Origin: Dictyocoela muelleri
Lineage: Eukaryota; Microsporidia
Assembly (NCBI GenBank): GCA_016256075.1
Contig: SDVU01000603.1
Coordinates: 1-12,005, forward strand
Direction: 5' to 3'
Length of the DNA: 12,005 nt
Shown in pieces: positions 7,572 through 12,005 of the stretch. The notes beneath the pieces are model-generated. The model searched no databases and was not told where the DNA came from. It saw only the letters and a list, made by a program, of their open reading frames with translations. How positions within the stretch are numbered: position 1 is the stretch's first letter; each line of letters opens with the position of its first letter. Both the position numbers and the translations under genes were made by a program.

Positions 7572-7701
7572 AAATACCTGACAGGCTAAATTATACTCTG
7601 TTTAACAATACCGGATTACATTTTTTAAGAATTATTTAATCAATTTAAAAAATCTAATTTAAGATTGTCAAACAGAATATAATTTAGCTTTTAAGGTATT
7701 T
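7572..7701. repeat. 130-bp fold-back repeat
   Basis: The left arm begins aaatacctgacaggctaaat at 7572, and the reverse complement of the right arm begins aaataccttaaaagctaaat. Similarity continues through ttatactctgtttaacaat / ttatattctgtttgacaat toward an AT-rich centre near 7636. Arms are about 57 bases with several mismatches. Weaker symmetry may extend outward to about 7550 and 7730. It could be a small MITE or a hairpin RNA. No coding sequence and no clear target duplication were seen. Confidence 0.8.
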
Positions 7702-7936
7702 TTGAAGTTAATACAAACCTTAAAATCTCTGTCGCCTTTAAACCGGGCCAGTACCTAAATTTGTTTTTAGTGATTAAGTTACTCAGTTCTTCTACTTTAA
7801 AAATAAATTTGTATCTTTTTTATATCAAAAGCAGAAGACTTGCAGTCAGCTGTACATTATTAAAATTTTAGATCATAAAAATTACTCTAAAATTATTTAT
7901 AAATCCGAAAGTAAAATGCTTCAGTCAAACTTTTAA

Positions 7937-8055
7937 AAGGTAATATTACCTTAAAATATATTACCTTAAAATATATTACCTTAAAATATATTACCTTTAA
8001 AATATTATTACCTTAAATTATATTATTTAAAAGATATTACCTTAAAAGTATTATT
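7937..8055. repeat. 15-bp tandem array with core ATTACCTTAAAA
   Basis: Copies of ttaccttaaaatata start at 7946, 7961, 7976 and 7991 with exact 15-bp spacing, followed by degenerate units at 8008 and 8037. The left edge forms a perfect 16-bp palindrome, aaggtaatattacctt (7937-7952), where one inverted unit meets the first direct unit. Confidence 0.9.
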
Positions 8056-8188
8056 CACTAATCTAAGATTGTATAATCAGAAATAAGGGTAATTTTTTAG
8101 GAAATGAGTCGCAATGACAGATTGTTATACGAAGAATAACCGTTAAAATTTTTGTATTAATGAAAAAGAATATTATCTATTTTTTAAT

Positions 8189-8650
8189 AGAGCCAGATAG
8201 CTCTGTGGTTAACACTCTTGAATGTAAAATTTAAGTATCGTGGTTCAAATCCTCTGACCCACTCTTTAATAAACAATGAGGGAATGAAATTAAGCGGTCA
8301 TAATTGTATAATTTTGATATATATATACGGTTGTTCCAGTGTAGTATAGCTGATTAAGACTTGGTATAATCTTTTATAGTGACGTAGAAGGAACTCTCCT
8401 AGGTGTGGGGATGAGTGCGGCAACGCATCTCGGCAAAAAGTAGTGAAAAATAAAATATCATGAAAAATCCTCTAATTACCTGTATCCTGCCGAGTCATTG
8501 ATAAAACGAAAATCGTGTATACAGCTGGGCTTCTGGGTAGCTTATGAAGTGACAATTATTGGAACACCAAGAATCAAAGGTCACAGACCACAGTAGGAGA
8601 AAACTATCCGGGTTGGCAGCTATTGATGTTATCAACATGTATATATAATA
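8189..8650 (+). repeat. tRNA-derived SINE, copy C (best-preserved head)
   Basis: The head carries A box TAGCTCTGTGG at 8198-8208 (10 of 11 to TRGYNNARNGG) and B box GGTTCAAATCC at 8242-8252 (10 of 11 to GGTTCGANTCC). They are separated by 33 bases, as in a real class I tRNA. A stem cttga/ttaag surrounds ATGTAAA, which puts GTA (8224-8226) at the anticodon position and hints at a tRNA-Tyr ancestor. Part of an acceptor pairing, gccaga with tctgac, survives, and cca follows. The unrelated body runs from cactctttaataaacaatga (8260) through gagtcattgataaaacgaaa (8492) to ccgggttggcagctattgat near 8610. It ends in a tatata-rich tail near 8640-8660. It is a repeat, not a working tRNA gene. Confidence 0.85.
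8198..8252 (+). promoter_or_regulatory. internal RNA polymerase III promoter (A box and B box) of SINE copy C
   Basis: A box 8198-8208 and B box 8242-8252 each match the eukaryotic consensus at 10 of 11 positions with canonical spacing. The A box of copy D and the B box of copy E supply the positions that differ here, so the ancestral pair was probably perfect. Confidence 0.75.
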
Positions 8651-8935
8651 TATAAAATAATAAACATAAAATTGAATTTCAGAATTAAACTTTTCAAAAC
8701 AGGTTATTTTAAATAATAAAAAATATCTTATCATTTAAAAGATTATCAAACGTAAAAAAAATAAAAATCATAATTTAAAGAAACAATGTTAGTGATTAAA
8801 AATCTACTGATGAAATTTGAATAAAAAAATATTTAATAAAAATATTTTGAAGTCTCAATTTAAATGGTTCAGACTAATAAACTTGAGGTTTCTGAATGAA
8901 AGTCTACGAAATTTTTAAGTTTTTAATATTAGAAA

Positions 8936-9050
8936 TTACCTTAAATTTTAAATATTAAAAATTACCTTAAAATTGAAAATTACCTTAAAATTGAAATTAC
9001 CTTAAAATTAAAAATTACCTTAAAATTAAAAATTACCTTAAAATTTTTCA
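8936..9050. repeat. 18-bp tandem array with core ATTACCTTAAAA, just after the TFIIF beta gene
   Basis: ttacc starts at 8936, 8962, 8980, 8997, 9015 and 9033, so spacing is mostly 17-18 bases. A typical unit is ttaccttaaaattaaaaa. The array ends about 15 bases from the TFIIF beta stop codon, on its 3' side. It shares its 12-base core with the array at 7946-8055 but has a different period. Confidence 0.9.
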
Positions 9051-9057
9051 AAATTCA

Positions 9058-9063
9058 TTTAAT
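9058..9063 (-). promoter_or_regulatory. variant poly(A) signal ATTAAA after TFIIF beta
   Basis: Read on the minus strand, ATTAAA begins one base after the TAG stop (9067-9065) of the TFIIF beta gene. This is the same stop-proximal placement as for the other two genes. Confidence 0.4.
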
Positions 9064-9064
9064 C

Positions 9065-9730
9065 CTATTGACCATCCTCTTCATTTTTATTTCTATACTC
9101 CGGTTTTAACTCATACAAATTCCTATAATCAGTTCTTTTAGGGGTGCACAGCTCATCAACTAATTCTTGTACATAAGCGACAGGTTGTCCGGTAAAATCT
9201 GATAAATCCTTAACAGACCATAGACTATGTTTTTCAAACGCACCAAAAATCAAATCAATAGCTTCATTTTTCTCTAACCTTTCTCTTTTATTCTCAGAAA
9301 TGTATTTCCGTCTTTTCCTTGCAATTATATCAACTTCAGATGCTGACGGCTTTACTTTATCCTGATAATGAATAACTCGTGTACTTCTCGTTTTCTGCAA
9401 ATTAACACTTCTTAGTTTTTGAAATTCAAAATATTCTTTATTAAGCACCGGTTGAACTCTGCATTGTCGTGTAATTCTACCTTCAATCTTGTCATCATCA
9501 ATTACATACAAATTATTTTCAATGTTAGTAAATGTCAGCTCGTATTCTTGTGGCAGATCAGGCATATTTTTGATAAGAAATTTTGTTATTGGTGGTGTGT
9601 TTTTTGTGGCTGGTATTATTTGTAGAGTTCCTATGTCTAATTCGTCATAGTTTTTTATTTTTTCAGCGAGGAATGATGGAAATTTAACGAGCCAAATTGA
9701 AACTTCACTTTTGCGGGTGTCGAGAAACAT
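9065..9730 (-). CDS. TFG2: transcription initiation factor IIF subunit beta (RAP30/Tfg2)
   Basis: This is the small TFIIF subunit. With TFIIF alpha it holds RNA polymerase II in the preinitiation complex in the nucleus. The protein has 221 residues, near human RAP30 (249) and far below yeast Tfg2 (400). Residues 9-110 form the alpha-binding beta-barrel half: SIWLVKFPSFLAEKI (11-25) matches the VWLVKVPKYLSQQW start of RAP30, and KIEGRITRQCRVQPVLNKEY (81-100) matches its LEGxxxQRxECRP strand. A basic linker with HYQDKVKP (121-128) and ARKRRKYISENKRER (137-151) follows. The winged helix at 156-212 carries AIDLIFGAFEKHSLWSVKDL (157-176), GQPVAYVQELVDEL and the ending YELKPEYRN, all hallmarks of the family. 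The ATG at 9730 is chosen because homology begins eight residues in. CCC lies at -7 to -5, a microsporidian-style start signal. No other gene is adjacent on this strand. Confidence 0.96.
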   Translation of the reverse strand: MFLDTRKSEVSIWLVKFPSFLAEKIKNYDELDIGTLQIIPATKNTPPITKFLIKNMPDLPQEYELTFTNIENNLYVIDDDKIEGRITRQCRVQPVLNKEYFEFQKLRSVNLQKTRSTRVIHYQDKVKPSASEVDIIARKRRKYISENKRERLEKNEAIDLIFGAFEKHSLWSVKDLSDFTGQPVAYVQELVDELCTPKRTDYRNLYELKPEYRNKNEEDGQ

Positions 9731-9734
9731 AGTT

Positions 9735-9737
9735 GGG
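9735..9737 (-). promoter_or_regulatory. CCC motif just upstream of the TFIIF beta start
   Basis: The minus strand reads aacccaactATG. A CCC triplet a few bases before the start codon is a known start-associated motif in several microsporidia. The other two genes in the window lack it, so the assignment is tentative. Confidence 0.3.
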
Positions 9738-10174
9738 TTAATTAGTTTTTAATTTTTTATATTTGTTATAAAATTATGTTTGAGGATTAATTTTATTATT
9801 GATTAATGTTTTTGATGTTTGTTTCAACAATCAAAAGATTTTTTAATTCAAAATAATTTTTTATAATAAAATAATTTTTAAAGGGAACTAGTCTATTAAT
9901 AACTTGAATATATTTTTTATGAAGAAAATTTAAATAATTTTGCGTAAAAAATAAATAAAGTTTAAAATATAAAATTCTGATAAGAAACCAAAACAAACAA
10001 AATTAAGATTTGTTTTTCTATAATTAATGATGAAAGAAATATTTTGTTGTCTTCAAAATTAAGCTTGTTAAATTTTAAAATATAGAAAATCGCCAGATAA
10101 AGTTATTTTTATAATTAATAAATATTGCATTTTATTTTTATATCACCTTAAATATTTTAGTTTTTAGAATTTTT
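9738..10174. other. intergenic, nothing identified
   Basis: AT-rich sequence upstream of TFIIF beta. The minus-strand open stretch at 9796-9996 has no ATG at its head and is low-complexity (F, L, I, K, N, Y), so it is not called. No repeats beyond homopolymer runs were seen. Confidence 0.5.
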
Positions 10175-10176
10175 TT

Positions 10177-10240
10177 TACCAGATAGCCCAGTGGTTAACA
10201 CTCTCTATGTACCATTTAGCATCACGGTTTTAATAGCTGA
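10177..10240 (+). repeat. tRNA-like SINE head, copy D (head only)
   Basis: A perfect A box, TAGCCCAGTGG at 10184-10194 (11 of 11), is followed by ttaacactct as in copy C. A decayed B box, ggttttaatag, lies at 10226-10236. The sequence after it (caggcttatgtgattccaga near 10261) does not match the SINE body of copies A, C and E. This is either a truncated copy or a second family that shares the tRNA-like head. Confidence 0.6.
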
Positions 10241-10249
10241 AGTTACTTT

Positions 10250-10783
10250 AAGAAATGTCACAGGCTTATGTGATTCCAGACTTATGTGGTCCCACAAATA
10301 AAATTTTTAAAAAAATGTGTTTTTTAATATCTCCTAGACAGAACCAAAATTTTTATAAATTTAGTTTAATTATTTGTGTATGAGTAGTACAGATTTTTTT
10401 TTAATTTATTTTTTTTTGGAGGGAAAATATTTGAAAAAAAAGAAAAATATATTTGAAAGAGGCAAATATTCGAAATGAAGATATACAGACAGATTTTATT
10501 AAAGTGAACACTAACTTGCAAAATTTTAAAATGTTCACATTAAACTTAATGTGAATACTAACCGAAATAAATGTGTCGTGTTACATTAAACTTAATGTTA
10601 GGGATTTAAAAATTTATTCTTAATATTAAAACATGGTTATTTTAGATTTAATGAGATAATCTGTTACTTTCGGACTTTTTTGTATATTATTCTACTATTG
10701 CATTATTTAACTGTGAATTTTGTCTAATTTTACTAGAAAATTATTTTAAATTCAATTTTTGCCTTTTCGAGATGATAATATAA
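10250..10783. other. intergenic, with two small hairpins
   Basis: AT-rich. A near-palindrome, ttcacattaaacttaatgtgaa, lies at about 10533-10554, and its core acattaaacttaatgt recurs near 10583-10598. Also seen is cttatgtgattccagacttatgtggtcc near 10265-10292, two similar 10-12 base units. No gene was seen. Confidence 0.5.
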
Positions 10784-10978
10784 TTATATAGTGGTAATAT
10801 TATTATTTTCATGTTTATAAATCTCAACAATAGATTTTTCTATTTTAAAAATAGTATTCAAACATTGATATAAAGAAGCTATAAAGTATTTATCACCTAT
10901 AATATTTCCACAAAAAGAAAACTTTACATGTGAGTCTGCATTTATACATGAAAGTAAACGTTCACATAATTTACTCAT
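10784..10978 (-). CDS. possible small protein, unknown
   Basis: A minus-strand ATG at 10978 opens a 64-codon frame, MSKLCERLLSCINADSHVKF at the start and ending HENNNITTI. It has a more balanced composition than the other short frames, with four cysteines and mixed charge. I see no recognisable domain, no clear promoter and no partner gene. A stop lies ten codons upstream in frame. It could be an orphan microsporidian protein, a fragment of a dead gene, or chance. Confidence is low. Confidence 0.2.
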   Translation of the reverse strand: MSKLCERLLSCINADSHVKFSFCGNIIGDKYFIASLYQCLNTIFKIEKSIVEIYKHENNNITTI

Positions 10979-11180
10979 TTTCAAAAGCTTTAATGTAATA
11001 ATTTCTTATCGTATATTCGATTACATCTAACTATACTTTCTATATAAAGCCCATTACATCTTATAAAGCTCGTTTTGATTATTCTTACATATCTTATTTC
11101 TTCAACATCCGGTTCATCGATTCAAATAAAATTTTATTATTTAAATATCTTTTTGAAAAAATTCTTATATATTTTATATT

Positions 11181-11632
11181 TAATGCTGACGACCACCATA
11201 GCTTCAACCCGGAGAGTTGTCTCTAACCATAGCGAAGACTTTTGGTTCCTAGTGTTCTAATAATACGTCACTTCCTAAGTTACCCAGAAGCCCAGCTACA
11301 AATGCGATTTTCGTTTTATCAATGACTCAGTAGGATACAGGTAATTTATGGTTTTTCATGAATTTTTATTTTTTCACTACTTATTATCGAGATGCGTCGC
11401 ATAACTTATCTTCACACTTATGAGAGTCCCTGGCACTGTATTTTCATATTATATTAAGTTTTAGTCAGCTATACCATATTGTAACAGCTGTATATTACTA
11501 CTATATTTCTATATTTTTGACCTTTTATATTATTCCTTCATTATTTATTAAAGAGTGACGTCAGCAGAATTCGAACCTCGATGCTTAAATTTTCATGCAA
11601 AAATGTTAACCACTGAGTATCTGTACTCTTAT
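11181..11632 (-). repeat. tRNA-derived SINE, copy E (full length)
   Basis: On the minus strand the head starts near 11628. It has an A box with one base missing (TACTCAGTGG, near 11619-11610) and a B box, GGTTCGAATTC, at about 11579-11569. The body follows copy C closely: actctttaataaataatgaa, the core gagtcattgataaaacgaaa, gcttctgggtaacttaggaa and ctctccgggttgaagctat. Possible target-site duplications flank it. aaaaattctta occurs at 11157-11167 and 11633-11643, with similar bases continuing on the same side (tatattttat and aaattttat). The minus orientation puts the 3' tail at the left end. Confidence 0.8.
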
Positions 11633-11654
11633 AAAAATTCTTAAAATTTTATCT

Positions 11655-12005
11655 ATACCCTGATTATACGAGTAAATTAGTATTTTAAATTAAGTTGAAA
11701 AAAAGCATAATCTCAAAATTTGATAAATCGGAATCTAAAGGATGGACTTGTGAATTACCTAGAAATAGCAATATTCTACGATTATTACCTCTTATCGTTT
11801 CATTTCAACTAATTGGCTATTGATTGAATATACTAAGAGTTATTCAAGATTTAGATTTTTTATATTTAAATTGTGATTACAATCCGACCTCACTTTTGGG
11901 GCACTTTTTTATAGAAATTGCTCCTAAAGCGAGGTTTTAATGTGGGGCGAGGTTTTTGTAAAATTTTATTAATCCAATAAAAAAGTAACTGTGGTTATTA
12001 AAAAA
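11655..12005. other. intergenic end of window
   Basis: AT-rich with no credible gene. From 11880 there are short G-rich or C-rich patches: cgacctcacttttgggg, cctaaagcgaggtttta and gtggggcgaggttttt. They contain related gaggt(t) units in opposite orientations. They may be the edge of another repeat that continues beyond the window. Confidence 0.4.

Noticed and set aside
8191-8265. functional tRNA gene
   Set aside because: The head keeps A and B boxes, but the D and T stems are damaged, the acceptor pairing is partial, and the same head recurs fused to a common body, so it is a SINE.
8495-8734. 79-codon minus-strand open frame
   Set aside because: It is antisense to the 3' half of SINE copy C and its tail, and has no conservation with the other copies as a frame.
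9419-9625. 68-codon plus-strand open frame
   Set aside because: Antisense shadow of the TFIIF beta gene.
9796-9996. 66-codon minus-strand open frame
   Set aside because: No ATG at its head, and composition typical of AT-rich noncoding DNA.
11075-11260. 61-codon plus-strand open frame
   Set aside because: It overlaps the 3' end of SINE copy E and its flanking duplication; no protein features.

Overview
The window is very A+T-rich, intron-poor and gene-poor nuclear DNA. It holds three convincing host genes and at least eight repeats or transposon-derived pieces. The organism is most probably a microsporidian with an expanded, AT-rich genome, of the Edhazardia/Anncaliia type. The reasons are short uninterrupted eukaryotic genes (an LCB2-type serine palmitoyltransferase and a minimal TFIIF beta subunit), poly(A) signals lying on or within a few bases of the stop codons, and Merlin- and Mutator-type DNA transposons. 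This lineage call is an inference, not proof.

Layout. 1-1338: a decayed Merlin (ISXO2/IS1595-like) DNA transposon on the minus strand, joined tip to tip with the end of a second copy, giving a near-perfect 275-bp palindrome. 1390-1960: copy A of a tRNA-derived SINE, with probable target-site duplications. 2205-2518: copy B (minus strand, 5'-truncated). 2943-3521: a fold-back Mutator-like element flanked by a perfect 9-bp target duplication; both arms end in the same transposase C-terminus. 3753-4505: a seven-helix membrane protein of unknown function. 4526-4603: a 13-bp minisatellite. 4917-6326: LCB2. 6687-7257: a deleted Merlin-like element. 7572-7701: an unexplained fold-back repeat. 7946-8055: a 15-bp tandem array. 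8189-8650: SINE copy C, the clearest tRNA-like head. 8936-9050: an 18-bp tandem array. 9065-9730 (minus): TFIIF beta. 10177-10240: an isolated SINE-type head (copy D). 11181-11632 (minus): copy E, with probable target-site duplications.

The three genes show no functional linkage. LCB2 starts sphingolipid synthesis, TFIIF beta is a core RNA polymerase II initiation factor, and the membrane protein is an orphan. They look like islands in transposon-filled DNA.

The most notable observation is the tRNA-derived SINE family. It has RNA polymerase III A and B boxes at exact tRNA spacing, a shared unrelated body of about 350-400 bp, and flanking direct repeats on two copies. This implies that a LINE-type retrotransposition machinery works, or worked, in this genome.
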